A stretch of DNA of 64,000 nt from NCBI RefSeq assembly GCF_030272615.1, contig NC_081415.1, positions 191,794,270 to 191,858,269 on the forward strand, written 5' to 3'. Position 1 is the first letter of the stretch. Every line of letters starts with the position of its first letter. The position numbers and the translations under genes were made by a program. Below the pieces are notes generated by a model, which saw only the letters and a list, made by a program, of their open reading frames with translations, was not told the DNA's origin and made no database searches. The DNA comes from Cryptomeria japonica. Taxonomy: Eukaryota > Streptophyta > Pinopsida > Cupressales > Cupressaceae. This document shows positions 48,897 to 61,552 of the stretch, piece by piece.

Positions 48897-48901
48897 GATA
48901 C

Positions 48902-49001
48902 CACATGGTTGGGTGGACTACTACTCGCACCCATTGGGTTTTGGTTCGATTTGCATCCTCTTCATGAAGGCTCGTGAGAAGATTGAAGACCTACATTGTG
49001 A
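48902..49001 (+). repeat. Ancient long LTR, middle part
   Basis: Matches the Gypsy LTR segment around 51980-52050 (ACATGGT(C/T)GGGTGG) and ends at the Gypsy insertion. Confidence 0.65.
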
Positions 49002-49458
49002 TGTAGTACCCCTCCTCAATCAGCCTCTTTTGTATGTTTTGAGTTACTTCAATGATTGTTCTGCGGAATATTTTTGTATTTTGATTCGGATATTATGCGA
49101 TGTTATTTCATGCTTTATCTGGATTTATGGTGTATGATTTTATGCAATATTTCAATGCTTATGAGTAATGTTATTCTTATGGATCATTATCATGGACTGA
49201 CACTTTTCCCTTCTATTGTGATGCGTTATTTATATGTTGCGTGTTTGCAAGTGTATTGGGATGCGAGGGGATGATTTTCCTTCACTCACTCCGGTGAGAC
49301 ATGGAACGTCACGATTCTCCTTCATCAGTGTGTGTGTCGTGTCTGAATATATATATATATATATGCACGTGTGGTTCTTTGGTGCAGGACATTCCAGATA
49401 CTAGTACCGAGTAGGTACAAGGTATTGACTCCACCTGGTTTCGCAGGTCTGAGCATGC

Positions 49459-49468
49459 CTTATATATC
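49459..49468 (+). promoter_or_regulatory. TATA-like box in Gypsy 5' LTR
   Basis: CTTATATATC, conserved in the 3' LTR near 57908. A promoter role is inferred. Confidence 0.35.
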
Positions 49469-50605
49469 CGATGGGAGTGGAGGAGATAGTTGTTGTACCC
49501 TAGCTTGACCGCAGTTACACTCGTGTGAGTGTTGTCAATGGATTGTGTTTCCCCATCTGGTTGTTATGTGTGTCATGGTGCCTTGGTTTGGTCATTTGAG
49601 AGTCGTCATTTGATCTCTGTTGGTTTTTGAGTGTTTTTGTTTATTTAAATGCTTATTTAATTTAAATGGATAATGCTATCTTGTGTTGGCGTAATCATTT
49701 AATTAATATGCTCTGTGATTATTGATTTATTTAAATTGATGAATTGCTAGATTAAATGGTTAAATGGCTTAATTTATTGTGTAAAGTTGCATTAATATTT
49801 TTTGTGAGATAAATAAATTGCCTAGCCATTTAAAAAGGTTAAATGCTCATGTTGAAGGAAGTAGTTAGGGAAAAATAAATAAATAAAAGCTTTCCTTTGT
49901 ATTTTTCCATTTGGCCTTTTAATTTAATCCTTATTATTTTTCCATTTGGCCTTTTAGTTTTAAAATAATTAAATTTGATTGGATGAAAAACTTTAACCTA
50001 GAAGCTTGGGTTAAAAGATATTTTTGGGCATCCATTTTGGGGATTCACAGGAGGAGAAGAAGAGGATTTTTGGAGAGAAAATTCTGGAAAAACTTCCTGG
50101 AGGAGTTGGAAATTCGTCCTGGTTGCAAGACTGGATTCGCTTCATACATTTTGCTTGCTAATTGCTTCAAGGTTGGAGGTTCCCTTCTGGTTTTGAATTT
50201 ATTTTGAAATTTTCAGTTTGCGTCTTATGTATGGAAATTTATGTATTCTGCCTATAGATTCTTTTTGGAATGTTGAAATGGAAGAAAGAATGCCTGTGGT
50301 TGTTGATTTTGTGAATCCTAAATCATATGGTTGCTTACAGGAAAGAAATGGTTCATTTCTCTATCTGTTGTGTGTTTTGTTCTTGGAAACCAATTTCTTG
50401 TTTTACCTCTTCTTTTGAAAGAATGAACTTTAGATTGGGTTGGTTGGGTGCTTCCTTGTTTCTAGATTGTCAAAATTTGGTTAGTCATTCTTTCCAGTGT
50501 GTTTATTTCACCATTCACCTTGCTAGTAAAACTCTACCTTGAAATTTTGGAAATTGGCACTGTATGTGTGTGCCCGTGAAATCATTCGGGAAATGGAATG
50601 TTCCT

Positions 50606-50830
50606 AGTGGTAAGTGTCACCGATTCGAAGTGGTAAGTGTCACCGGTTCGAAGTGGTAAGTCTTACCAATTCGAAGTGGTAAGCGTTACCAGTTCGTTGG
50701 TTCGAAGTGGTAAGTGTTACCAGTTCGAAGTGGTAAGTGTCACCAGTTCGAAGTGGTAAGTCTTACCAGTTGGTAGTGGTAGTGTTACTGGTTGGTAGTG
50801 GCAGTGTTACCAGTGGTAGCAGCACTACCA
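50606..50830 (+). repeat. 23-bp minisatellite with GGTAAGTGTTACC core in Gypsy 5' LTR
   Basis: About nine variants of AGTGGTAAGTGTTACCAGTTCGA. Each unit contains an inverted repeat (GGTAA/TTACC) and a TTCGAA palindrome across unit borders. The 3' LTR has only about three units (59093-59165). Confidence 0.9.
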
Positions 50831-52559
50831 ATAAGTTGTGTCTGTCGGCAGCAGCACAACCGCGGGTTGGTTTGAACCCCGCTTGGTTTTGAGCCCTCAC
50901 AGGTCTCCAAACCGGTTTGTGTTAAGAACTTAATTTTAATAAATGGAATGTTTAAAGTGGTGTTGCGTGATGTAATGTGATTTTCATGTGATTCATATTA
51001 TGTGGTTAACAAATTTATCAATGAAAATTAAGGCATGAATTGGAGATTCAAATGGGTAGATTTGGAATATTGATTTGGAAATTGATTAGATGTGACTGCT
51101 GGAAAGGAGTGTTTTATTTAATTTTCAATCAATGATGTTGCAAGTGTTTATGATGCTGATATTTTCAAAAATTGTCTGAGTGCGGATTTGATGTATTTAG
51201 TTGTCCTTGCAAGTGTTTATTGTGATATTTTGGTATGTGGTTCAGTCATCCTGTGGTGCTGTAATTGATACCTTTGACCAAGTGATATATGTTGGCTCTG
51301 TTGTCTTAACCATGTAGTGTCTTTGCCTTATGGTTAGTCAAGACTCAGTATGTCCTTGTTTGACCACTTGTTTCTGATAGTGGTGTTATGGTTGTCTGTT
51401 TCGCCATAGGGTCCTCGGGGAGTGACCATGCTTGTGTAGTGTCATTTGAGAGAGTGGCTTTCGCTTGGGGGTTGCACCCAAAGTGGTAGGTATTATGACC
51501 CAGCGAAAGTCAAATAATAACTAGTAATCTAATGAATTGATTAGGTGGGTAGTATCATAACATTAATAAAGATAATTGTACCTCATGCATAGGTGAGTGC
51601 TAGTACAGGGCTCATAATGTTCCGAGAAGGCCTTGAATGGCAAACCAACCATCTTGTCTTCACGAAAGGCTGGTAGGGTCCGCATAAGACTTAGTTGGAG
51701 CCGAACGGTCGGGAGAAGTTACCAGGACAGTGAGTCGGGACCTATGGAGGTTGTACCAGGGTAACCATCTTAAGCTATGCGATGACACACTCTCATTTGG
51801 TTGACTTGTGTTTTGTGATGGCAGTTGACTTGTGTTTGTGAAGTTGAGTCACTTGGATTCTTGTTGAGTCTTATTGTGTTGTCATGGAGTCGTATTGTTT
51901 GTCGACCATGTCATGCTTATGCTTGTTTGAGGGTCCTCAGCTATCTCCTGGCACGGTCGGGTGATTCCATTTGGGAATTACATGGTCGGGTGGTAGTGCC
52001 ACTTCCCATCGGATGTTCGGATTTGTGCCTTCATGCGAGGATTGGCTTTGCAAGTGTTTCTATGGTTCATTACTCATGCTTCATCTCATGTTTTGGAGAT
52101 TTTTGGTATTTGTAGACCTATGTGGTCATTGTATCATTGTAATATTGATCTTATGTAACCTTGTAATTGGATGAGATTTATCCTTTATGATATGTATTGG
52201 AAGAGCAATGTAATCCTATCTTTGGATTTTTTTATCAAGTTTCCTTGATGAGTTTAGTAAATGCTTATTGAAGTGGAGATTATGTTGTATCCTTTCAATC
52301 TTTCAATGATGAATATTTATTTGCTTTGGCTTCTTGTGATCATTGAGTTAATGATGCATATGTGGATATTTGGTTTTGTGGATTGTATTCTTGAAGTTAT
52401 TCTTCGTTGGTAACCCTTAAGGAATGTTGGTGTAAGTCTTTCGCTTGTGTTATTGTGCATGTTGTGTAAATGCACTTATGATGTTTATCCTTTAAAAAAA
52501 AAAATTGTTTCACCCTCCTTGTGGGTTTTCCTTCGGGGTTCCTGGCAGGGCATTACATT

Positions 52560-52571
52560 TGGTATCAGAGC
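52560..52571 (+). promoter_or_regulatory. Gypsy primer binding site (Met tRNA)
   Basis: TGGTATCAGAGC, the exact plant consensus, two bases after the 5' LTR. Confidence 0.95.
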
Positions 52572-52711
52572 CCATGTTTCAACACTGGGTACTATGGGTT
52601 TGTAGTGAGCCCATTTGCCTTGACCTTTTTGTGTAGGTCTTGTGGTGTGAATTCCTTGTGTCTTTCTTTGCCTTTGATCTGAACCTTTTTCTCTTGTGCA
52701 GTGTTTAGGTC

Positions 52712-53936
52712 ATGGCTAGGAAAGCCAAGGGAGGTGGCCACACCAAAGGCAGAGGAGGAGGAAGGGGTCGAGGTTCTGATCGCCATAGTCCTTCGCCACC
52801 ACCCACTCATGCGAGTGTGGATAGAGATCAGTCGGTTCATCAAGAAGAACCGCCTTCAGTAGAGCAGGTTCCCGAAAGGGAGGAGCTGCGTCAAATGTTT
52901 CATGAGGTGCTAGCTAGACTAGGCCCTAGACCCAAGATGGATCAGCACATCCATGGCCAGGTAGAGGAGTCGCTTCAGGGGATTCCAGAGAGAGAGCTCT
53001 CCTAGAAGAAGAGAGGTCCCAGTGGACCCGGATCCAGCTATCTTAGGGCACATGAGGGACTTGAAGAGGTCCAATCCTCCCTTCTTTGATGGAAAAGGTA
53101 CTGGTCTCGAGGCGCAGACCTGGCTTATCTGTTTAAACTGGTGTTTTGCTATGTATCCTTACAGTAGCAACACCAAGGCGAGATGCGCGATCATGCGTCT
53201 CGAGAGCTTCGCATCTATCTGGTGGAGATTAGAGGAGGAGAGGATCGATGTGAGCATTAACACTGCATCTTGGGAGATCTTTTTGGAGAGGTTCAGGGCA
53301 CGATTCCTCTCACCCCAGTAGAGGCAGTCGCGAGCAGATGAGTTCTATGCTCTGCGCCAGTTTGGTTTGTCAGTGGATCAGTTTGAGCACAAGTTCTATG
53401 AGCTCAAACAGTATGTCGAGATCGGCAATGATGAGGCTATGCTTGTGCAGCACTTCTTGAGGGGTCTTAATGACCACATCAGTGGAGGAGTGAGAGTTTT
53501 TTAGCCTACTTCAGTAGAGGTAGCCATGGCGAAAGCCAGGTTGGTAGAGCAGAACCTTAGTCATGCTCATGGCGGCCAGTCTGGAGTTCAAATGGGGAGT
53601 GATCCTTTCAGTGGATCCAGAGGTAGAGGGAATCAGTCCCAGACTGTTGCACCTTTTAGGGGTCCTCAGGGACCCGCCAAGGGTGGACGACAACAGCAGC
53701 AGCCGAGACTGAAGCAGTCTCAGGGCCAGCAGGGTTGCATCTTTCAGTCCTGGAAGAGCAAGAGATGGTCGAGGGGTAGGCAAACCTTTCCAGGGCAGTC
53801 TTCTCAGGGAGCATATCAAGCCCCTAGTGGGGAGAGCTTTCAGCATTCTAGTGGGCCATCTAGTAGTAGAGGACCTGGCAGTGGAGCTTGCTTCACTTGT
53901 GGTCAGTTTGGCCACAAGGTCGCTCAGTGTCCTTGA
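52712..53936 (+). pseudogene. Gypsy gag
   Basis: The ATG at 52712 opens a basic, Gly/Arg-rich N-terminus (RGGGRGRGSDRH). TAG at 53003 and a frame change near 53010-53022 lead to the gag core (NPPFFDGKGTGLEAQTWL; SIWWRLEEERI; FRARFLSPQ). Further TAGs lie at 53319 and 53502. A Gln/Gly-rich tail ends with the knuckle [14 protein letters not shown] (about 53890-53931) and TGA at 53934. All pieces line up with the canonical Retrotrans_gag plus zf-CCHC order, about 410 residues. Confidence 0.93.
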
Positions 53937-53989
53937 CGTTCACATCAGTCGAATAGTCAGAGGCCAGTCGCATCAGAGCCGACAGTGGG

Positions 53990-56900
53990 GGATGCAAGTA
54001 GATCCCATAAGAGTATTTGTAGCGGTGGATGACCGTCGAGCTAAGCATCAGAATACTGTGATTGAGACCACAGGTGTGTTGCATGGTACCCCTATCTCTG
54101 TACTTTTTGATTCTGGTGCTTCAGATTCTTTTGTTTTTTCATCCATTGTGGAGCGGTGTGGGCTCATGTCTGCTAAGCAGGCAGATAGGTGGCAAGTAGA
54201 GTTGGCTACCGGTATGCGAGTATCTGTCGATGCCTTCATCCCCAGTTGTGAAATAGACCTAGGACCCTTTGTCACTTCAGTGGACCTTCGAGTCATTCCT
54301 TTGGGGTCCTATGGAGTTGTGTTGGGGATGGATTGGTTATCATCTCATAGCGCTCGTGTAGACTGTCGTCAGAAAACACTAGAGTGTGTAGATGACCATG
54401 GCAGGAGAGTGGGGATCATTGGAGTTCAGCGATTGATATCCTTACGTATGATTTCCGCTATGCAACTTAGGCGGTGCATGCGCCAAGGGTGTCAGCTTTT
54501 TGTTGTTGCTCTTGAGGATGTGGATGAGGGAGAGAGTCGAGAAATCGCTCTTGATGGTCACCCTATTCTTCGAGAGTACGAGGATGTGTTTCCTTTGAAT
54601 ATTCTCAGTATGCCTCTGAAGCGAGACATAGATTTTCGCATTGACTTGGTTCCTGGTGCGGAACCTATTTCGAGAGCACCATATCGGATGACTACTCAGG
54701 AGTTGAGTGAGTTGAAGTTGCAAGTGGAGGAGTTGTTGGCCAAGGGATTCATTCGTCCTAGTGTTTCTCCTTGGGGTGCGTCGGTTATCTTCATCAATAA
54801 GAAGGATGGTTCTCTTCGATTATGCATTGATTATCGACAGTTGAATAAGGTAACCCTCTGGAACCGATATCCATTGCCTCGGATTGATGATCTATTTGAT
54901 CAGGTGAAGGGAGCCAAGGTGTTCTCTAAGATAGACCTGAAGTCTGGGTATCATCAGTTGCGCATTCATGATGCAGACATTCATAAGACGGCGTTTCGTA
55001 CTCATTATGGTCACTATGAGTTCACAGTAGTGCCATTTGGGTTGACAAACGCGCCTTCAGTGTTCATGAGTCTTATGAATGGGGTTTTTCGCACCTACCA
55101 TGACCACTTTGTTCTTGTGTTCTTGGATGACATATTGATTTATTCTAGATCCATGGAAGAGCATGAGGGTCACTTGCGTCAGGTATTGCAGTGTTTGAGG
55201 GAGAATCAGCTTTTTGCGAATTTGGCAAAGTGTGATTTCTTCCAATCAGAGGTGAGCTATCTTGGTCATATAGTTTTAGGAGAAGGTGTATCTATGGATT
55301 ATACTAAGATCCAAGCCATTGTTGATTGGCCAGCGCCAATCAATGTTTCTGAAGTTCAAAGTTTCATGGGTTTGGCCGGATATTACCATCACTTTGTTCA
55401 AAGCTTTTCTTGGATAGGCCATCCGATTACTTCTCTTCGGAAGAAATGGAAGAAGTTTGTTTGGTCAGAGCAGTGCGAATTGGCTTTTCGTACCTTGAAG
55501 GAACACCTTGTTAGTGCTCCGATTTTGGCAGTTCCTGACCCATCCAGAGATTTCATGGTATGCACAGATGCCTCTTTAGAAGGTATAGGTGTGGTGCTTA
55601 TGCAGGATGGAAGTGTGGTTGCCTATGAGTCTCGCAAACTCGAGGATCACGAGTTGAACTATGAGTCTCGCAAACTCAAGGATCACGAGTTGAACTATCT
55701 AGTTCATGACTTGGAATTGGCAGCTGTAGTGCATGCGTTGGTTCGTTGGAGACATTTCCTGTTGGGGCGTCGGTTTGAGCTACATAGTGATCACCGTAGT
55801 TTACAGTATATTTTCACGCAGCTGAACTTGAATGCTCGACAGCGAAGATGGATGGAATTCCTCTGTGAGTATGATTTTGAGGTTCGTTATATTCAGGGGA
55901 AAGAGAATGTAGTGGCAGATGCTTTGAGCCGTAGGCGGCATGAGGTTGCAGCATTGTCCCTTGGTGTGGACTTGAGTGAGAGAATTCTTGGAGTTCTTCC
56001 TCAGGACACTTGGTATCAGGGTGTTAGAGCCGTGGCGGAGTCTGGAAGGCCATTGGAGGGTAGTTATTCTGGATATACTCTTGAGTCAGATGGTCTTCTT
56101 AGACATCGTGGACGGATCTATATACCTCCTTTGGAGGGTCTTCGTGTTTTGATCATGACTGAGGCTCGTCGTGCACCTTATTCGGGACACCCTGGTGTCA
56201 AGAAGATGCACGCAGATCTTAGACAGATATATCATTGGGTTGGTATGAAACGTGACATTGCTAATTTTGTGTCCAAGTGCTTGGAATGTCAGTGGGTGAG
56301 GGCGGAGCATCAGCACCCTGCAGGGCTTTTATAGCTGAATTTGATACCGGATTGGAAATGGGATATCATTTCCATGGATTTCATAGTAGGGTTGCTTGTC
56401 TCTTCGCAGCGTCATGATGCCATCATGGTCATTGTTGATAGATTGACCAAAGTTGCTCATTTTGTTCCTATTCGATCTTCTTACACTGCAGCAGTGGTGG
56501 CACGAGTCTTCTTGGAAGATGTGGTGAGGTTGCATAGGATCCCAAAGCGGATCATTTCTGATAGAGACCATGTCTTTACATCGGCCTTGTGGACCTCACT
56601 TCAGCATGCTTTGGGGACCCAGTTGAACTTCAGTTTAGCTTATCACCCAGAGACCGATGGTCAAATTGAGCGTGTGAATCAGGTTTTGGAGGACATGCTT
56701 CGCATGTATGTTATGGATCAGCAGTCGCGTTGGGAGGAATATCTTTGCCTTGTGGAGTTTGCTTATAATAACAGTTATCACAGCTCTATAGGCATGTCGC
56801 CCTTCCAGGCATTGTATGGTCGTCCTTGTCGTACTCCTTTGAGTTGGGATCGGTTGGAGGATAGGGTATATTTAGGCCCGGATTTGCTTTGTGAGATGGA

Positions 56901-57408
56901 CCAGCAGGTTGAGCAGATTCGTGGGCATTTGGTTGCTACCCAAGATAGGTAGAAGAAGTATGTCGATGCACATAGAGTCGATTGCCAGTTTTCGATTGGC
57001 GACCGTGTGTTCTTGAGAGTGCGTCCGTGGAAGAGTCTGATCTGTTATGGAAAGGGTTCTAAGTTGGTGCCTCGTTTTGTAGGCCCTTTTGAGATCCTTG
57101 AGAGGATAGGACCTGTTGCCTACCGTCTTGCCTTTCCGTCGAGTCTATCCCGCATCCATGATGTCTTTCATGTTTCTGTTATTCGTCCTTATCATTGTGA
57201 TGTGACCCATGTTCTTAATTGGAACGCTTTGCAGGTCGACGACGGGCAGCTTTCCATGGAGCCTGTGCGCATCCTTCAGCATCGGGATTTGACCCTTAGG
57301 GGTCGCACCATCGAGCAAGTAAGGGTCCTATGGGACCCTAGTGATGAGTCCTCTGCGACTTGGGAAGATGCAACAAAGATGAGAAAGCTTTCTTCTTATC
57401 TATTTTAG
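53990..57408 (+). pseudogene. Gypsy pol: protease, RT, RNase H, integrase, chromodomain-like tail
   Basis: One frame runs from about 53990 to 57408, broken only by TAG at 56332 and 56950. Protease has [11 protein letters not shown] (about 54104). RT has [22 protein letters not shown] and the FLDD box (about 55126). RNase H has CTDAS and SDH with Glu in LELAAVV, plus a 36-bp in-frame duplication (55624-55695). Integrase has the HHCC zinc region ([12 protein letters not shown], about 56190-56290) and the DDE core (MDFIVGL; SDRD; GQIERVNQ). The tail ends RVLWDPSDESSATWEDATKM, chromodomain-like. The shift from the gag frame lies near 53990. Catalytic residues are intact. Confidence 0.95.
55624..55695 (+). 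repeat. 36-bp in-frame tandem duplication in RNase H
   Basis: Two 36-bp units starting TATGAGTCTCGCAAACTC, differing at one base (GAG/AAG). They encode [12 protein letters not shown] and [12 protein letters not shown] back to back. Confidence 0.97.
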
Positions 57409-57430
57409 GCTTCCAGGAGTAAGCCTAGGC

Positions 57431-57443
57431 TTGGGGGGGAGGA
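57431..57443 (+). promoter_or_regulatory. Gypsy polypurine tract
   Basis: TTGGGGGGGAGGA abuts the 3' LTR. Confidence 0.9.
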
Positions 57444-60400
57444 TGTACTACCCCTCCTCGATCAACCTCTTTTGTATGTTTTGAGTTACTTCAGTGACTG
57501 TTCTATGGAACATTTTTGTATTTTGATTCGGATATTATGCGATGTTATTTCATGCTTTGTCTGGATTTATGGTGTATGATTTTATGCAGTATTTCAGTGC
57601 TTATGAGTAATGTTATTCTTATGGATCATTATCATGGACTGACACTTTTCCCTTATATTGCGATGCGTTATTTATATGTTCCGTGTTTGCAAATGTATTG
57701 GGATGCGAGGTGATGATTTTCCTTCACTCACTCCAATGAGACAGGGAACGTCACGATTCTCTTTCATCGGTGTGTGTGTTGTGTCTGAATATATATACAT
57801 ATTGATCTATATGCATGTGTGGTTCTTTGGTGCAGGACATTGCAGGTACTAGTACCGGGTAGGTACGGGGTATTGACTCCACCTGGTTTCGCAGGTCTGA
57901 GCATGCCTTATATATCCGATGGGAGTGGAGGAGATAGTTGTTGTACCCTAGCTTGACTGCAATTACACTCGTGTGAGTGTTGTCAGTCGGTTGTGTTTCC
58001 CCGTCTGGCTGTTATGCGTGTCATGGTGCCTTGGTTTGGTCATTTGAGAGTCGTCATTTGATTTGTCTTGGTTTTGAGTGTTTCCGTTTATTTAAATGGT
58101 TATTTAATTTAAATGGATAATGATATCTTGTGTTGGCATAATCATTTAATTAATATGCTCTGTGATTATTGATTTATTTAAATTAATGAATTGTTAGATT
58201 AAATGGTTAAATGGCTTAATTTATTGTGTAAAGTTGCATTAATATTTTTGTGAAATAAATAAATTGCCTAGCCATTTAAAAAGGTTAAATGCTTTTGTTG
58301 AAGGAAGTAGTTAGGGAAAAAGAAATAAATTAAAGCTTTCCTTTGTATTTTTTCATTTCCTTTGTATTTTTTCATTTGGCCTTTTAATTTAATCATTTGA
58401 AAGAATTATTATTTTTGGGAAAGAATTAAATCTGATTGCCTTTTAGTTTTAAAATAATTAAATTTGATTGGATGAAAAACTTTAACCTAGAAGCTTGGGT
58501 TAAAAATTATTTTTGGGCATCCATTCTGGGGATTCACAGCAGGAGAAGAAGAGGATTTTTGAAGAAAAAATTCTGGAAAAACTTCCTGGAGGAGTTGGAA
58601 ATTCGTCTTGGCTGCAAGACTGGATTCGCTTCATACCTTTTGCTTGCTAATTGCTTGAAGGTTGGGGGTTCCCTTTTGGTTTTGAATTTATTTTGAAATT
58701 TTCAATTTGCTTCCTGTGCATGGAAATTTATGTATTCTGCATGTAGATTCTTTTTGGAATGTTGAAATGGAAGAAAGAATGCCTGTGGTTGTTGATTTTG
58801 TGAATCCTAAATCATATGGTTGCTTACAGGAAAGAAATGGTTCATTTCTCTATCTGTTGTGTGTTCTATTCTTGGAAATCAATTTCTTGTTTTACCTCTT
58901 CTTTTGAAAGAATGAACTTTAGATTGGTTTGGCTGGGTGCTTCCTTGTTTCTAGATTGTCAAGATTTGGTTAGTCATTCTTTCCAGTGTGTTTAACTCAC
59001 CATTCACCTTGCTGGTAAAACTCTTCCTTGAAATTTTGGAAATTGGAACTGTATGTGTGTGCCCGTGAAATAATTTTGGAAATGGAATGTTCGAAATGGT
59101 AAGTGTCACCGGTTCGAAGTGGTAAGTGTTACCGGTTGGTAGCTGAAGTGTTACCAGTGGTAGCAGCACTACCGGTAAGTGGTGTCTGTTGCCCCGGCAG
59201 CAACACAACCGCGGGTTGGTTTGACCCCCGCTTGGTTTTGAGCCCTCACAGGGCTCCAAACCGGTTTGTGTTAAGAACTTAATTTTTATAAATGGAATGT
59301 TTAAAGTGGTGTTGCGTGATGTAATGTGATTTTCATGTGATTTATATTATGTGGTTAATAAATTTATCAATGAAAATTAAGGCATGAATTGGAGATTCAA
59401 ATGGGTAGATTTGGAATATTGATTTGGAAATTGATTAGATGTGACTACTGGAAAGGAGTGTTTTATTTAATTTTCAATCAATGATGTTGGAAGTGTTTAT
59501 GATGCTGATATTTTCAAAAATTGACTGTGGGGGGATTTGATGTATTTAGTTGTCATTGCAAGTGTTTATTGTGATATTTTGGTTTGTTGTTCAGTCATCC
59601 TGTGGTGGTGTAATTGGTACCTTTGACCAAGTGATATATGTTGGCTCGGTTGTCTTAACCATGTAGTGTCTTTGCCTTATGGTTAGTCAAGAGTCAGTAT
59701 GTCCTTGTTTGACCACTTGTTTTTGATAGTGGTGTTATGGTTGTCTGCTTCGCCATAGGATCCTCGGGGAGTGACCATGTTTGTGTAGTGTCCTTTGAGA
59801 GAGTGGCTTTCGCTTGGGGGTCGCACCCAAAGTGGTAGGTATTACGACCCAACGAAAGTCAAATAATAACTGGTAATCTAATGAATTGATTAGGTGGGTA
59901 GTATCATAACATTAATAAAGATAATTGTAGGTGACTGCTAGTATAGGGCTCATAATGTTCCAAGAAGGCCTGGAATGGTAAACGAACCACCTTGTCTTCA
60001 CGAAAGGCTGGTCCCTATGGAAGTTGTACCAGTGTAACCATGGAAGTTGTACCAGGGTAACCATCTTAAGCTATGCAATGACACTCTCATTTGGTTCACT
60101 TGTGTTTTGTGATGTCAGTTCACTGGTGTTTGTGAAGTTGAGTCACCTGGATTCTTGTGGAGTCGTATTGTTTGTCGACCATGTCATGCTTATGCTTGTT
60201 TGAGGGTCCTTAGCTATCTCCTAGCACGGTGGGGTGATTCCATTTAGGAATTACATGGTCGGGTGGTAGTGGCACTTCCCATCGTAGGGCTCATAATGTT
60301 CCAAGAAGGCCTGGAATGGTAAACGAACCACCTTGTCTTCACGAAAGGCTGGTCCCTATGGAAGTTGTACCAGTGTAACCATGGAAGTTGTACCAGGGTA

Positions 60401-61184
60401 ACCATCTTAAGCTATGCAATGACACTCTCATTTGGTTCACTTGTGTTTTGTGATGTCAGTTCACTGGTGTTTGTGAAGTTGAGTCACCTGGATTCTTGTG
60501 GAGTCGTATTGTTTGTCGACCATGTCATGCTTATGCTTGTTTGAGGGTCCTTAGCTATCTCCTAGCACGGTGGGGTGATTCCATTTAGGAATTACATGGT
60601 CGGGTGGTAGTGGCACTTCCCATCGTATGTTCGGATTTGTGCCTTCATACGAGGATTGCCTTCGTAGGTGTTTCTGTGGTTTGTGACTCGTGCCTCATCT
60701 CATGTTTTAGAGATTTTTGGTATTTGTAGACCTATGTGGTCATTGTATCATTGTAGTATTGATCTTATGTGACCTTGTAATTGGATGAGATCTATCCTTT
60801 ATGTTTATTGAGAGGCTATGTATTGGAAGAGCAATGTAATCCTATGTTTGGATGTTTTTATCAGGTTTCCTTGATGATTTTAGTAAATGCTTATTGAAGT
60901 GGAGATTATGTTGTATCCTTTTAATCTTTCAATGATGAATCTTTATTTGCTTTGGCTTCTTGTGATCATTGAGTTAATGATGCATATGTGGATATTTGGT
61001 TTTGTGGATTTTATTCTTGAAGTTATTCTTCGTTGGTAACCCTTAAGGAATGTTGGTGTAAGTCTTCGTCTTGTGTTATCGTGCATGTTGTGTAAATGCA
61101 CTTATGATGTTTATACTTTTAAAAAAAAAAATTGTTTCAACCTTCTTGTGGGTTTTCCTTCGGGGTTCTGGGGGGGGCATTACA
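57444..61184 (+). repeat. Gypsy 3' LTR
   Basis: TGTACTACCCCTCC to GGCATTACA; homologous to 49002-52557. It is longer because of a 341-bp tandem duplication, despite having fewer minisatellite units. Confidence 0.95.
59944..60625 (+). repeat. 341-bp tandem duplication inside the Gypsy 3' LTR
   Basis: Unit 1 is 59944-60284 and unit 2 is 60285-60625; they appear identical. The 5' LTR has a single copy (about 51605-52010). The unit holds a shorter internal repeat of GGAAGTTGTACCAG(T/G)GTAACC. Confidence 0.95.
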
Positions 61185-61552
61185 TGTTGCAGTTTATACT
61201 CACTTCACTATTGTACTCTTGGAGATTTATCTTTATGGATACCTTGTAATGTAAACAATGATCATATGTATTTTCTCTTGGTAATGCATTATTAAATCAT
61301 GTACCTTGTAAAGGGTGGTGTAATCTTATTGGTAAAAGTCTCATTTATTCATATGTATGGTTATTGTTATCCTTGACTAACATCGTTATGGAGCCTCGAG
61401 GAATTTTTCTAGTTAGTATTTGTACATATTTTCCTTATCATGTTACTCAGTGCAATTGTATAGTTTAACTTTTAATAACCAAAAAAAAAAATTGTTCGCA
61501 TTTTCATTGGATATTTGTTTAAATCCTCTGGGCCTCATAGCAAGGCATTACA
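61185..61552 (+). repeat. Ancient long LTR, last part
   Basis: Right of the Gypsy insertion. Ends with a poly-A stretch (61480-61491), an ATTGTT block and GGCATTACA, parallel to the ends of the Gypsy LTRs. Confidence 0.7.

Larger units (their letters stand above)
49002..52557 (+). repeat. Gypsy 5' LTR
   Basis: TGTAGTACCCCTCC to GGCATTACA. Contains a short (TA)n near 49346, a TATA-like TTATATATCC near 49460, a nine-unit minisatellite at 50606-50830 and a poly-A stretch near 52494. Confidence 0.95.
49002..61184 (+). mobile_element. Complete Tekay/Del-like Gypsy retrotransposon
   Basis: LTRs of 3,556 and 3,741 bp, a Met-tRNA primer binding site, gag with one knuckle, pol in Gypsy order (protease, RT, RNase H, integrase) and a C-terminal chromodomain-like tail, then a purine tract. 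Very long LTRs plus that tail suggest the Tekay/Del chromovirus lineage. It sits inside an older LTR of related type. Flanking 5-mers TGTGA and TGTTG match at 3 of 5, so the target duplication has decayed. Stops and frameshifts in gag and two stops in pol make it inactive as read. Confidence 0.93.

Noticed and set aside
53511-53915. 134-codon minus-strand frame over Gypsy gag
   Set aside because: Shadow of the real gag frame; Ser/Leu-rich artefact.
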